The translations under genes and the position numbers were made by a program. This document shows, in pieces, positions 43,365 through 53,448 of a stretch of 64,000 nt of DNA (the stretch's first letter is position 1; each line of letters starts with the position of its first letter). This DNA is from Eutrigla gurnardus. Lineage: Eukaryota; Chordata; Actinopteri; Perciformes; Triglidae. Under the pieces are notes generated by a model. That model worked only from the letters and a program-made list of their open reading frames with translations, had not been told where the DNA came from and searched no databases. Location: positions 7,346,048 through 7,410,047 of the forward strand of contig OY741267.1 in the NCBI GenBank assembly GCA_963514095.1. Reading direction: 5' to 3'.

Positions 43365-44123
43365 TGTTGTAAATTCCCTATTAGTTTGTGATATCGTAAT
43401 ATATATTATAGCATTATTTCTATTCAGGCACTTTGGGCAGCCCAGGTAGCGCCGTGGGGTCCTAGAGTTACGAGCCGTACGGGTCCGCGCCGGAGCTTGT
43501 CGCGCACAATTGTTTAACACACCACGACAAAGAATGCGTTCGTGAAGAGTGAGTAATATTGGACCACGTGTATTTACGTGATATAAACGTTATATACATT
43601 CCGTAATGCGGTGCCTTAAAGTGGTCGTGATTTGTGTGGTTCTGCCACTGTGTTAATTGATTCACTCACGAACTGGGTAGCTAGCGTATTAGCCTGCACC
43701 TCGGTTAGCATGTGTGTGTCACTCTGCCGCACCATGTCGGCCGTTATATTGCACTATTGTATTATTGTGTTAACGTGTGCATGTGGCAGCTATTTGTTCC
43801 AGTTATGTTTATACAGCATTTATGGGATGTTGTTAGTACTAGAGCCCGGTGTTTTTAGTAGGTAAATTTAGTAATAAATATTTGTCTATTTCTTATTCTG
43901 TCTTACAGAAAAACCATTCATTCCTACGTCATTCATTCGTTCATGCATCCATTCATCTGTTCCGTCATTCATTTGGCTACCTGTTGACGCCATCATTGAT
44001 GTCATTCATCTGCAAGAGAAATAAACATCCTGAACTGTTCCCTGCGTATGCGTCTACTCTCTGACCGGAGCTACTGTCCTGGATAAAGTGGTCCCAGCAA
44101 ACATACATATACATTCTACAATA
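43365..44123 (+). repeat. 5' LTR of the BEL/Pao element
   Basis: Begins TGTTGTAAATTCC, ends TTCTACAATA. It contains AATAAACATCC (44022-44027 as poly(A) signal). The small open frames in it (43632-43865, 43849-44064) recur in the 3' LTR because the LTR is duplicated and are not genes. Confidence 0.92.
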
Positions 44124-44125
44124 TT

Positions 44126-44143
44126 GGTCCTTCGAGCCGGATT
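44126..44143 (+). promoter_or_regulatory. Primer-binding site matching tRNA-Tyr
   Basis: TGGTCCTTCGAGCCGGA, two bases after the 5' LTR, is complementary to the 3' end (acceptor stem plus CCA) of vertebrate tRNA-Tyr for 17 bases. The comparison is to the tRNA sequence as known to me. Confidence 0.75.
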
Positions 44144-44163
44144 ACTTCACCCACGACGTCACC

Positions 44164-47100
44164 ATGGACGCAGAGAGAACAGCAGCAGCCGAAAGCGGAA
44201 CGCAAAGACGAGGAAGGCCGCGACAGCTTCCAGCACACATGCAGGGCTATCAGGTCAGCTTACCACAGTCCCTCATGCCTTATACTGCCTCCTTCGGAGA
44301 CGACATCGAGAGCGCCAGCACACAGCAGCTGCGGTCACTCAGCCTGCGGACCGAGTCCGCCGCTACAGGTGACCAGCTATACACCGCGCTCGGGCCCCCT
44401 CCCTGTCCCCCCTCGCCAGGAGCAGCCGACGATGAGGCGAGTCAATGGGAAATAGCATCGGATGCTAGCAGTCTGCCCAGCCACCAGCACGTGTCTATGG
44501 GGCTCCAATCGCCACCCCCCTCCGAATACAGCTTCGATGCAAGCGGACCAGGTTCTCCTACGCAACAGCACACGCCATATACTGGTCTAGGTGTCCCGTC
44601 GAACCACTCACCTTGGTTGGACCCCCAACCAGACAGCCGTGTCATTCAGCAGCAGCCGTTATCCCCCCAGCCGGGACCACCTACCCAGCCTCAAGATAAG
44701 CTGCCGCTAACACCATCGCTGTGCACAACAACCGCAGCGTGGCGGTCTGAAACAGGTTGTACACTAGGCCAAAGGCGGCCGAGCTACACGTTGACTCAGT
44801 CCCTGCCATCAACAATAACTTCTGCACCGCTATTCGGAGTGTACCACCCCCAGCCTGCTCCAACAACTCAGCCAGCCTATCAGCTGGTGCCTCTAGCACC
44901 TGGTCCAGCACCGTATCAGCCTATACCAGCCCCACCGGTCCAGTATACACCCCCGTATACACCAACACAGATGCCCTCCGCTCTCCAGCCTCCCAGGCAG
45001 CCAGTCCCAGTACCAAAACTGCCTAAGTTGGTCAACGACAATGAGAGAGACTTCACTGACCTGAAGATGGCGCTGGACCACCTACTCAGTCCCCACACGG
45101 AACTCTCTGAACACTACAAGTACCGTGTACTTATGGAGCACCTGGTTATGGATGAAGTCAGGTTGATAGCCCAGTCCTGCAGGCACTATGCGCAGCCCTA
45201 CACCGCCGCTATGCAGGCCTTACAGCGGCAATACGGACAGCCACATCAACTCGCGCAAAGTGAGATTGCCACAATTCTGAACTCCCCTGACCTCAAAGCA
45301 GGAGATTCCAAAGCCTTCCAGAACTTCGCCCTTAGCGTCGACCTGCTAGTGGGAATGCTTACATCGCTGGAAGGGCCCAACGGAATGGAAGTGATGTCGA
45401 CCGGCCATGTCGATCGGCTCCTGAGTAAGCTCCCTAAGCAATCGAGGGACGGCTTTGTGGAGCATCTACAGGCTCACGGTCGCCTCAACACAAACAGCCT
45501 AAACCCGTACAACCTTCGAGACCTCGCCGACTGGCTCAGGGTGAAGGCTGAAGCCCAAAGACTGTCAGCAAAAATGGCACAGCGCCATCGGACTGAGGGG
45601 CCACGGGCCCCCAACAGAGATAGACAAGTTCCTGTCCCCAGGCCTCACAACCTCTCAGTTTACCATGGCTCCGACAAGCCTAAATCTGACAGCCGTCAGC
45701 CTTCAGACACGTTTCGGTCGGAGGCCAAGCAGCAGAAGTTCGAGAGGATATGTCTCTTCTGTAAGAGTGCCGACCACTACCTATCACAGTGTCCAGACAT
45801 CGTCCGGCACTCACCGGAAGAGATCGAGAAGTGGATAGCAGACGGCAAGCGTTGTCGTAAGTGCGGTCGCACCAACCATAAGCAAGACGCCTGCACCCTG
45901 AAGAAAGCATGCAGTGAATGTCAGGAGGTTCACCTCAGAGTTCTCCATACCATTACCAAGCCAGGTCCCCGTGTCTACCTCATCACGCCAGAGGATCGCG
46001 CCTCCCTAGCCAACTCCAAGCAAGGAGGAAAGGTGTACCTCAAGGTGGTGCCAATCATCATTAGCCATGGGAGCAAGTCGCTGCACACCTACGCGATCCT
46101 TGACGATGGGGCCGAACGCACAATAATACTGCCAGCTGCCGTTCGTCACCTGGAACTCAAAGGTGAAGCCGAATCTCTCGCTCTGCGGACGATCCGCCAA
46201 GATGTGGCTCGCCTCACTGGTGCGTCGGTGAACTTCCATGTGGCCTCCCTGGCACGGCCTTCAGAACAGCACCTGGTTAGGGGTGCCTTCACAGCGGGAC
46301 AGCTAGCCCTGTCAGAGCAATCTTACCCCGTAATTGCACTTCAGAAGCGCTATCGCCACTTGAGGGGCCTCCAGCTGCACGACTTCAGTAAGGTGCGTCC
46401 GCTACTGCTAATCGGTGCAGATTGCACCCACCTGATCACAGCCAACGAGCCCGTCAGGTTCAGCCCCAGAGGTGGACCCGCAGCTGTTCACACAGCGCTC
46501 GGCTGGGTGCTCCAGGGCCCAGATGGTCTCGGGTCTCATGCTGCTGCATGCTACTTCACATCTCTCAAGCCAGCGCCAGATGACTACTACCAACATGTTG
46601 AACGTCTCTGGCAGCTGGACGTCCTCCCGTTTCGAAGCGAGAAGCTAGCAGTACAGTCCCGTCTGGACCAAGAGGCCGTGGGCATCCTGGAAGCACGCAC
46701 TGAGAGGGTGAAGGTCATTGACACATTCCGGTACGCCACACCTCTGCTCCGGGCCAAGGACGCGCCACTGCTGAAAGCCGCTGTTGAAGCAGTCATGCCA
46801 ATGCTCCGCAGCACAGAACGCCGACTGGAAAAAGACCCAGCTAAGGCCAAAGTCTACGAAGCAGAGATCCGAAAGCTCATCGATGGAGGGTGCGTTACCA
46901 AGCTCAGCAAAGAAGAGACGGATAAGTCCAACGAGTCATGGTTTATTCCCCATCACCTCGTCCATCACAATGGCAAGGATCGCCTAGTCTTTGATTGCTC
47001 CTTCACTTACTGCGGCCTCTCCCTTAATGAGCAACTCCTCCCGGGTCCTACCCTTGGACCATCGCTCATCGGGGTCCTCCTGCGGTTCCGGCAGTATGCT

Positions 47101-49926
47101 GTCGCCATCAGCGGAGATATCCGGGCAATGTTCCACCAGGTTCGGCTCCTACCGGAGGACCGGCCATTGCTGAGGTTCGCCTGGAGGAACCTGCGACGAG
47201 AAGAGCAACCTAACATCTACCAGTGGCAGGTCTTGCCATTCGGTACGACAAGCAGCCCGTGCTGTGCAACGTTCGCGCTGCAGAAGCACGTCAAAGACCA
47301 CGCAGAGGGAAACGAAGACATCCTGCAGTCCATAGAGCAGTCGTTCTATGTGGACAACTGTCTCCAGAGCCTTTCAACACCCGAGTCTGCCAAGCTCCTC
47401 GTGGACAAGATGCGGCAGTGTCTGGCCTCGGGAGGATTCGAGATCCGGCAGTGGGCAAGTAACGTCCCATCTGTCGTCTCCCATCCGCCTTCCACTGCCA
47501 GATCAGAGAGCACAGAGCTATGGTTAGCTGAGAAGAGCGCCGACCCTCAGGAGCCGGCTCTGGGCCTACGGTGGCATTGTCCAACCGATCAACTTGGTTA
47601 CAAGCCCAAGCCGATGGAGAGCGAGATTCCCACCATGCGCCACGTGTACAAGGTGCTGGCCAGACAATATGATCCTCTTGGATTCATCATTCCCTACACA
47701 ACGCGGGCCAAGGTTCTCGTCCAGAAACTGTGGGCGAAGAAGAGGAGCTGGGACGACCCAAACCTTCCTCCTGACATCCTCGAGGCCTGGTCCAGCTGGG
47801 AGAGGGAACTCCCCGAGCTGGCGAATATCTCCCTACCGCGAACCTACGCACCACAGGACATCGCCAATGAAGCCACAGAGTATACAATGCATGTCTTCTG
47901 TGACGCCTCTGAACAGGCATACGGTTCGGTAGTTTACCTCACAACGAAGAGTGACGACACCATCCATGTCTCATTTGTGATGGCAAGGTCTAGGGTGGCT
48001 CCGAAGCGGCAGCAGTCAATGCCACGTCTAGAGCTCTGTGCAGCATTGACAGGAGCCCAGCTGTCCTCCCTCGTTCATCGAGAGCTCACCTTAAGCATCA
48101 CCCAGACCTTCCTTTGGACTGACTCCACCACCGTCTTAACCTGGTTGACATCAGAGTCCTGCAGGTTCAAGGTCTTCGTTGGAACCAGAGTCTCAGAGAT
48201 TCAGGACCTGACGTCCGTGTACACCTGGCGGTATGTGGACACGGCCAACGATCCGGCCGACGATCTCACCCGCGGCAAGACTTTGGTTGAGCTGGCGGCA
48301 CCAAATCGGTGGATTCAAGGTCCATCGTTCCTCCGTGGTCCGCCTGAAAATTGGCCATCGCTTCCCACCTCCACAGAGCCAGAAGATGCTGCTGAGCTCA
48401 ACCAAAGTATCTTCTGCGGCCTCACACAGATGAGTCTGGCCCTTCAAACACCAGACGTCACACAGTTCGACAGCTGGACAGACCTGGTAAACGCCACCCA
48501 GCAGTTATGTGATGGGGCGGCGGCTGACCCATCCTTACCTCAACCGGACCTCCTTGACGCCGAAGCCCTCCTGCTGAAGGCTAGCCAAGCAGACTGCTTT
48601 CCAGGAGAGATTAAGTGTCTCAGGGCTGGTAAACCAGTACTGCCCAGCAGTAAGCTCAGTACGCTTACACCGGAGATGGATCCAACAATGGGTCTAATCC
48701 GAGTCGGTGGACGCTTTCGTCGTATGGACACTTCCTGTTCGACCGACATCCACCCCATAGTTCTCGATCCCTGCCATGCGGTAACAAGACTCCTTATCAA
48801 GGACGTGGATGCACGACTACTCCACCCAGGGCCCGATAGGGTCTTCGCCGAGATCAGGCGCAAGTACTGGGTCCTGCGTGGGAGACAGGCTATCAAGCAC
48901 CATCAGAGGACTTGTGCGGAATGCAGAAAATGGAGAGGGCAGCCAGTGGTTCCAATAATGGCGGACCTACCCCCTGCCCGCCTGCGGATCTTCAGGCCTC
49001 CGTTCTTCTCGACGGGAGTGGACTGCTTTGGACCATACGTCATCAATGTCGGGCGGCGCAGTGAGAAACGATGGGCCGTCATATTCAAATGTCTCACCAC
49101 TCGATGTGTCCACTTGGATCTGCTAAATAGTATCGACGCCGACGCATTCCTCCTGGCATTGAGGAAATTCATCGCACGTAGAGGCACCCCTTTCGAGGTT
49201 CTCTCTGATCAGGGAACAAACTTCCGAGGGGCAGAGAGAGAGCTGAAGGAGGCGTTCGCTGCAATGGAACCACAGCTACAAGAGAGACTTGCCAAGCAAC
49301 GGATCAAATTCAAGTTCAACCCACCAGCGGCTCCCCACTTTGGTGGCGCCTGGGAGCGTGAGATACAATCCGTCAAGAAAGCCCTGCAGGTGGTGATTGG
49401 TGCTCAGTCCCTCCAAGAAGAAGTCCTGCTCACAGTCTTGATTGAGGTAGAAGGTATCCTCAATTCCAAGCCCTTAGGATACGTGTCGTCAGACGTTGGG
49501 GATCCGGATCCTGTGACACCAAACATGTTGCTGATGGGGCGGCGGGACGCCTCCTTGCCACAAGTGTCCTACGCTCCGGACCCACTCACCAGGAGACGGT
49601 GGCGTCATTGTCAAATGATGGTGGATCACTTCTGGACACAATTCATCAGGAGCTACCTACCGTCTCTTCAGGTCCGCCAGAAGTGGCATCAACCTACCGA
49701 TGATCTTCTCCAGGACACTGTCGTGATGATCGTCGATCCTCAGCTGCCGCGGGCTCATTGGCCTGTTGGGAAGGTGGTCAGGCTGAATGCCAGTGCCGAT
49801 GGATGCGCCCGGTCTGCTGAGGTCCAAGTGGGGGACAAGACTTACCTGCGACCAGTAGCACGCCTTGTGCGGCTACCAGCTGTTCCGGACGACGACGCCG
49901 ATCCAGGGACTTCTGTAGCACCTTAG
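44164..49926 (+). CDS. BEL/Pao Gag-Pol polyprotein, 1920 residues, uninterrupted
   Basis: Encodes all retrotransposition functions in one frame from ATG 44164 (ACCATGG context) to TAG. Gag: Pro/Gln/Ser-rich N-terminus (to about residue 290), then a helical region with LLSPHTELSEHYKY, and two zinc knuckles (CLFCKSADHYLSQC at 530, CRKCGRTNHKQDAC at 564). Protease: AILDDGAERT near 644. RT: LVFDCSFTYCG near 942 and the catalytic FYVDN near 1061 (Asn in place of the second Asp, common in this group). RNase H: HVFCDASEQAYG near 1243. Integrase: HHQRTCAEC zinc region (1579), GVDCFGPY (1618), LSDQGTNFRGAE (1680), HFGGAWERE (1726). No stop or frameshift is seen. GC content is clearly higher than in the surroundings. 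Confidence 0.92.
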   Translation: MDAERTAAAESGTQRRGRPRQLPAHMQGYQVSLPQSLMPYTASFGDDIESASTQQLRSLSLRTESAATGDQLYTALGPPPCPPSPGAADDEASQWEIASDASSLPSHQHVSMGLQSPPPSEYSFDASGPGSPTQQHTPYTGLGVPSNHSPWLDPQPDSRVIQQQPLSPQPGPPTQPQDKLPLTPSLCTTTAAWRSETGCTLGQRRPSYTLTQSLPSTITSAPLFGVYHPQPAPTTQPAYQLVPLAPGPAPYQPIPAPPVQYTPPYTPTQMPSALQPPRQPVPVPKLPKLVNDNERDFTDLKMALDHLLSPHTELSEHYKYRVLMEHLVMDEVRLIAQSCRHYAQPYTAAMQALQRQYGQPHQLAQSEIATILNSPDLKAGDSKAFQNFALSVDLLVGMLTSLEGPNGMEVMSTGHVDRLLSKLPKQSRDGFVEHLQAHGRLNTNSLNPYNLRDLADWLRVKAEAQRLSAKMAQRHRTEGPRAPNRDRQVPVPRPHNLSVYHGSDKPKSDSRQPSDTFRSEAKQQKFERICLFCKSADHYLSQCPDIVRHSPEEIEKWIADGKRCRKCGRTNHKQDACTLKKACSECQEVHLRVLHTITKPGPRVYLITPEDRASLANSKQGGKVYLKVVPIIISHGSKSLHTYAILDDGAERTIILPAAVRHLELKGEAESLALRTIRQDVARLTGASVNFHVASLARPSEQHLVRGAFTAGQLALSEQSYPVIALQKRYRHLRGLQLHDFSKVRPLLLIGADCTHLITANEPVRFSPRGGPAAVHTALGWVLQGPDGLGSHAAACYFTSLKPAPDDYYQHVERLWQLDVLPFRSEKLAVQSRLDQEAVGILEARTERVKVIDTFRYATPLLRAKDAPLLKAAVEAVMPMLRSTERRLEKDPAKAKVYEAEIRKLIDGGCVTKLSKEETDKSNESWFIPHHLVHHNGKDRLVFDCSFTYCGLSLNEQLLPGPTLGPSLIGVLLRFRQYAVAISGDIRAMFHQVRLLPEDRPLLRFAWRNLRREEQPNIYQWQVLPFGTTSSPCCATFALQKHVKDHAEGNEDILQSIEQSFYVDNCLQSLSTPESAKLLVDKMRQCLASGGFEIRQWASNVPSVVSHPPSTARSESTELWLAEKSADPQEPALGLRWHCPTDQLGYKPKPMESEIPTMRHVYKVLARQYDPLGFIIPYTTRAKVLVQKLWAKKRSWDDPNLPPDILEAWSSWERELPELANISLPRTYAPQDIANEATEYTMHVFCDASEQAYGSVVYLTTKSDDTIHVSFVMARSRVAPKRQQSMPRLELCAALTGAQLSSLVHRELTLSITQTFLWTDSTTVLTWLTSESCRFKVFVGTRVSEIQDLTSVYTWRYVDTANDPADDLTRGKTLVELAAPNRWIQGPSFLRGPPENWPSLPTSTEPEDAAELNQSIFCGLTQMSLALQTPDVTQFDSWTDLVNATQQLCDGAAADPSLPQPDLLDAEALLLKASQADCFPGEIKCLRAGKPVLPSSKLSTLTPEMDPTMGLIRVGGRFRRMDTSCSTDIHPIVLDPCHAVTRLLIKDVDARLLHPGPDRVFAEIRRKYWVLRGRQAIKHHQRTCAECRKWRGQPVVPIMADLPPARLRIFRPPFFSTGVDCFGPYVINVGRRSEKRWAVIFKCLTTRCVHLDLLNSIDADAFLLALRKFIARRGTPFEVLSDQGTNFRGAERELKEAFAAMEPQLQERLAKQRIKFKFNPPAAPHFGGAWEREIQSVKKALQVVIGAQSLQEEVLLTVLIEVEGILNSKPLGYVSSDVGDPDPVTPNMLLMGRRDASLPQVSYAPDPLTRRRWRHCQMMVDHFWTQFIRSYLPSLQVRQKWHQPTDDLLQDTVVMIVDPQLPRAHWPVGKVVRLNASADGCARSAEVQVGDKTYLRPVARLVRLPAVPDDDADPGTSVAP

Positions 49927-49961
49927 GGAATTTATTTTGTTTACATAATAGCCATGCTATT

Positions 49962-49972
49962 CAGGGGGCGGC
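49962..49972 (+). promoter_or_regulatory. Polypurine tract of the BEL/Pao element
   Basis: CAGGGGGCGGC immediately before the 3' LTR (49973) is the only purine-rich run there, fitting a plus-strand primer. Confidence 0.6.
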
Positions 49973-50731
49973 TGTTGTAAATTCCCTATTAGTTTGTGAT
50001 ATCGTAATATATATTATAGCATTATTTCTATTCAGGCACTTTGGGCAGCCCAGGTAGCGCCGTGGGGTCCTAGAGTTACGAGCCGTACGGGTCCGCGCCG
50101 GAGCTTGTCGCGCACAATTGTTTAACACGCCACGACAAAGAATGCGTTCGTGAAGAGTGAGTAATATTGGACCACGTGTATTTACGTGATATAAACGTTA
50201 TATACATTCCGTAATGCGGTGCCTTAAAGTGGTCGTGATTTGTGTGGTTCTGCCACTGTGTTAATTGATTCACTCACGAACTGGGTAGCTAGCGTATTAG
50301 CCTGCACCTCGGTTAGCATGTGTGTGTCACTCTGCCGCACCATGTCGGCCGTTATATTGCACTTTTGTATTATTGTGTTAAAGTGTGCATGTGGCAGCTA
50401 TTTGTTCCAGTTATGTTTATACAGCATTTATGGGATGTTGTTAGTACTAGAGCCCGGTGTTTTTAGTAGGTAAATTTAGTAATAACTATTTGTCTATTTC
50501 TTATTCTGTCTTACAGAAAAACCATTCATTCCTACGTCATTCATTCGTTCATGCATCCATTCATCTGTTCCGTCATTCATTTGGCTACCTGTTGACGCCA
50601 TCATTGATGTCATTCATCTGCAAGAGAAATAAACATCCTGAACTGTTCCCTGCGTATGCGTCTACTCTCTGACCGGAGCTACTGTCCTGGATAAAGTGGT
50701 CCCAGCAAACATACATATACATTCTACAATA
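49973..50731 (+). repeat. 3' LTR of the BEL/Pao element
   Basis: Same length as the 5' LTR; visible differences include ACACGCC for ACACACC, CACTTTTG for CACTATTG, AAAGTG for AACGTG and AACTAT for AAATAT. Confidence 0.92.
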
Positions 50732-50871
50732 CTTACACTGCAATAGTATGTGATGATAGTATATAGTCCAGATAGTTTTCACTCATGAGACACCGTTGTG
50801 ATGAAGGCCTTTAGAAATGATACTACTTTGACATATGATACTAATAAACCATCAACACTACCTTATTTAAC

Positions 50872-50932
50872 AAGCTGTCACTGCACCATTGTGGGTTTCT
50901 CTACTGTTTCTTTACATTCAAACACGTATGTT
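50872..50932 (+). pseudogene. Orphan V leader exon 3, start codon lost
   Basis: Homologous to the leaders at 20848, 41046 and 59969, but the ATG is AAG and one base is missing in CATTGTGGGTTT, so it is dead. It is preceded by the TAATAAACCATCAACACTACC block also seen upstream of the others. About 15 bp later, GTGAGGCCCACA resembles the end of a V exon plus the start of a heptamer. Confidence 0.6.
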
Positions 50933-51161
50933 AGAACATGTGAGGCCCACACAGACGAGCTCCTGGAAGCCTTTTCCCCACACTGTTGTAGTGAACCTTT
51001 GACCTCCACTAGAGGGCAGCATTATGAAGTAGGCGGTGCACTTCTTCTGCACGGTGTTCAAGCATTCAGTCAATAAGAAGTGCTGCTGTGAAGAAGAGAA
51101 CAATTGTGTGAATGTTGAACATCAGCTACTTTCTCCTGTTGATTTAAACCTTGTTGTAGAG

Positions 51162-51688
51162 ATGGAACGTTGGCTGTGGATTATTCTTGCTGCTCTGTTC
51201 TTTGGTAAGATAGAAACAACAACATGTTTGATATTTCCTAAAGATTTACATCAAGTGGAGTTCAGAGCAGGACTCTCTGAACAGTTGGGCTGATTCTGTC
51301 CACAGAGTAACACTGTACAGTTGACATTTCCACTCCTCCTGTCAGCCTCATGAACAATGTTAATGCTTCATTTTCTCTCCTTTTCCAGGACTGATAGCTG
51401 GAGACACAATCTATCCTGTAGAAGATGAAGTCAATAAAAGAGAGGGAGAATCTGTCTCACTCAGATGTAACTATGAGACAACATCAGAAGATGTTTATCT
51501 TTTCTGGTACAGACATCATTCTGACCTCCAGGCACCTCAGTTTATACTCTGGAAAGGAGCAAGAAGTATAACAGACGAACGTATTCCTGATAATCGATAT
51601 ACATCTGAAACATCGAGAGAGTCAACTGAACTGACCATAAAGAGTCTAACCCTGGCAGACACAGCTCTCTACTACTGTGCTGTAGACA
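51162..51688 (+). CDS. TRAV: T-cell receptor alpha/delta V segment V8
   Basis: Leader exon 51162-51204 (MERWLWIILAALFF), donor GTAAGA; V exon 51389-51688 after CTTTTCCAG, phase 1, opening GLIAGDTIYPVEDEVNKR. The exon has no internal ATG-led long frame but is fully open in the spliced frame. Features: SVSLRCNYE (first Cys), YLFWYRHH (conserved Trp), APQFILWKGARS, NRYTSETSRESTELTI and LADTALYYCAVD (second Cys). It belongs to a family different from the other segments, and its RSS also differs. It appears functional. A paralogue is cut by the left edge of the window. Confidence 0.9.
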
Positions 51689-51727
51689 CACAGTGATACA
51701 AAGTGTGGAAGAGGCTGTACAAAAAGC
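51689..51727 (+). other. RSS of V8 (true 23-bp spacer)
   Basis: CACAGTG (51689-51695), a 23-bp spacer unlike that of V1-V7, and nonamer ACAAAAAGC (51719-51727), one base off consensus. Confidence 0.92.
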
Positions 51728-52061
51728 TGAACTCAGATATCTGACTACTCTTCAAAGAGGATGGAAGTGGTATTGAAACCCCAGCTTCATATCAGATATC
51801 AGACTCTGATCATTCCTGTTTCATCAGAGTCACTGTGGTTACAGCTGCTCATGAAACACTGTAGGAGGATTCACATGAGCACCGAATCCACATCAGTGCC
51901 AAACCACCTGTATGATGGTTCAAACACAAGACTATTTTACAGACTAAATGGTTCAGTTTGCATCACAAACATGTTAGGAAGAGTCGTGCATCAAGTTCAG
52001 GTGTGCAGTCTGCTCAGTGGTCCCAAGAAAGGTTATTCCAGGGTGCTGGAAAGGAGGCTCT

Positions 52062-52740
52062 GATCCAGGATCAGACCTCAGATACAGGAGGAGATATTCA
52101 TATTCTGTCTTGGCCGTGGATCAGTGGATCAGCTCTTTACCCTTGCTGGTCTGTTGGAGCGGTCATGGGAGTTTTCCCATCCAGTGTGCATGTGTTTTGT
52201 GGACTTGGAGTAGGCTTAGGACCGTGTTCCGGTGGGAGTCCTGTGGGGGGTACTACAGGAATATGGGGTACCGGGGTCGTGAGCCATGCGGTCCTTGAAT
52301 AACCAAAGTGAGACTTGTGTCCGTATACTTGTCAAAAGGTCAAAGACATTCCCAGTGTGTGTTGGCCTCCGCCAGGGTTGTCACTTGTTATAGAAGCTGT
52401 TTGGGATCTTCATAGACAGGATCTCAAGGCCCAGCCGGGGGAAGGGGTGTGTCGGTGATGTGGTTCTGTTGGCTCCTTCAGAACGTGACCTTAAGGAAGC
52501 TCTGAGGTGGTTTGCAGCTCAGTGTGAATGAGTCAGTGCCTCCAAGTCTAGGACCATGGTTCTCTGCAGGAGAACTGTGGAGTCACTATGTGAGTCACCG
52601 CCCCAAGTGAGGGAGCTCAAGTATCTCAGGCTGTTTTGCACAAGTGAAGATCGAGGACCGGGGGCCATTTCCAACTGGGAAAAGGCCCCCGGGTAGACTT
52701 CAATGAACTTATACAGGTTTGACCCCCACAACACTTAGAA
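52062..52740 (+). mobile_element. Non-LTR retrotransposon reverse-transcriptase fragment, copy 2
   Basis: Counterpart of 385-1060 with a few substitutions and a 7-bp difference near 52282. It is equally interrupted by frameshifts, so the insertion and its decay predate the duplication. Confidence 0.6.
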
Positions 52741-52802
52741 TCTCTGTACAGTTTGCTGTTTGGATTTTTCTGCAGGTTCCTCCTTCAGTCTGACCTTCTA
52801 GA

Positions 52803-52803
<1 letters not shown>

Positions 52804-52868
<65 letters not shown>
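52804..52868 (+). repeat. (GAT)n microsatellite upstream of V9
   Basis: Pure triplet array at the position equivalent to 1127-1191. Confidence 0.95.
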
Positions 52869-52870
<2 letters not shown>

Positions 52871-52938
52871 GAAGACTGCAGCATCTCCATCATTTCTGAA
52901 GCTTCCATCAGCCTGAATGCAAACAGACTCCAGCAGGA

Positions 52939-52950
52939 GGAGGAGCTAAG
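52939..52950 (+). promoter_or_regulatory. Shared 12-mer GGAGGAGCTAAG upstream of V9
   Basis: 65 bp before the V9 start codon. Confidence 0.4.
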
Positions 52951-53015
52951 GCTTCATGTAGAAACTGAAGAGCTGCTGTGTTCTCTCTATTGTTCCTTCA
53001 GAACTAGTCAAGATA

Positions 53016-53448
53016 ATGCAGCTCTTTTTAGTTTGGATGATGATGTTCACTTTTCATACTGGTAAGTCAACTTTAACAATAGAAGTTGAGTGTTGTCATG
53101 AACCTTTTAATACCATTAAACTCAGTTTAAAGAAATACAAATGTGATGATGAATGATATCTTTGTTCTTTTCAGGATCCTCTGAGGATTTAGTGAAACCG
53201 TTGAAAGATGTAATGCTGGCTTTGGAGGGAGACGATGTGACTCTCTCCTGCAACTATACAGGCTCTGTAAATAACCTCTACTGGTATCAACAGAAGTCCA
53301 GTTCATCTCCACAGCTTCTCATCACGGATTATTCAAAGGAAGTTCCAAGGTTGTCTTTAACACATAACAAACCATCTAAAGAGTTTCATCTGGGCATCTC
53401 GTCTGCTGCAGTGACAGACTCTGCTGTGTACTACTGTGCTGTGCAGCC
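53016..53448 (+). CDS. TRAV: T-cell receptor alpha/delta V segment V9
   Basis: Duplicate of V1. Leader exon 53016-53061, donor GTAAGT; V exon 53175-53448 after TTTTCAG, phase 1. Open with DVTLSCNY, LYWYQQKSSSSPQLLI, HNKPSKEFHLGI and DSAVYYCAV. CDR1 has SVNN and CDR2 TDYSKEVP; the terminal codon before the heptamer is Gln (AVQ) where V1 has Arg and V4 Lys. It appears functional. It is followed by hAT copy 2 at the same distance as V1 is by copy 1. Confidence 0.93.

Larger units (their letters stand above)
43365..50731 (+). mobile_element. Full-length young BEL/Pao LTR retrotransposon
   Basis: Two LTRs of 759 bp (43365-44123, 49973-50731) flank one long polyprotein frame. I count about four differences between the LTRs. 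The target TTAC is duplicated (43361-43364, 50733-50736), and the V flank split by it (CACTGTTAC|ACTGCAATAG) is seen intact behind V3. The polyprotein order protease, RT, RNase H, integrase with a Pao-type RT is that of BEL/Pao. It sits 60 bp past the nonamer of V7 in the same orientation. Confidence 0.93.

Noticed and set aside
43632..44064. Two open frames repeated at 50240-50672 with almost identical translation
   Set aside because: They lie within the BEL/Pao LTRs; conservation reflects LTR identity, not protein coding.
44164..49926. Overlapping minus-strand frames of 60-118 codons across the polyprotein
   Set aside because: They are shadows of a GC-rich coding frame and have no domains.
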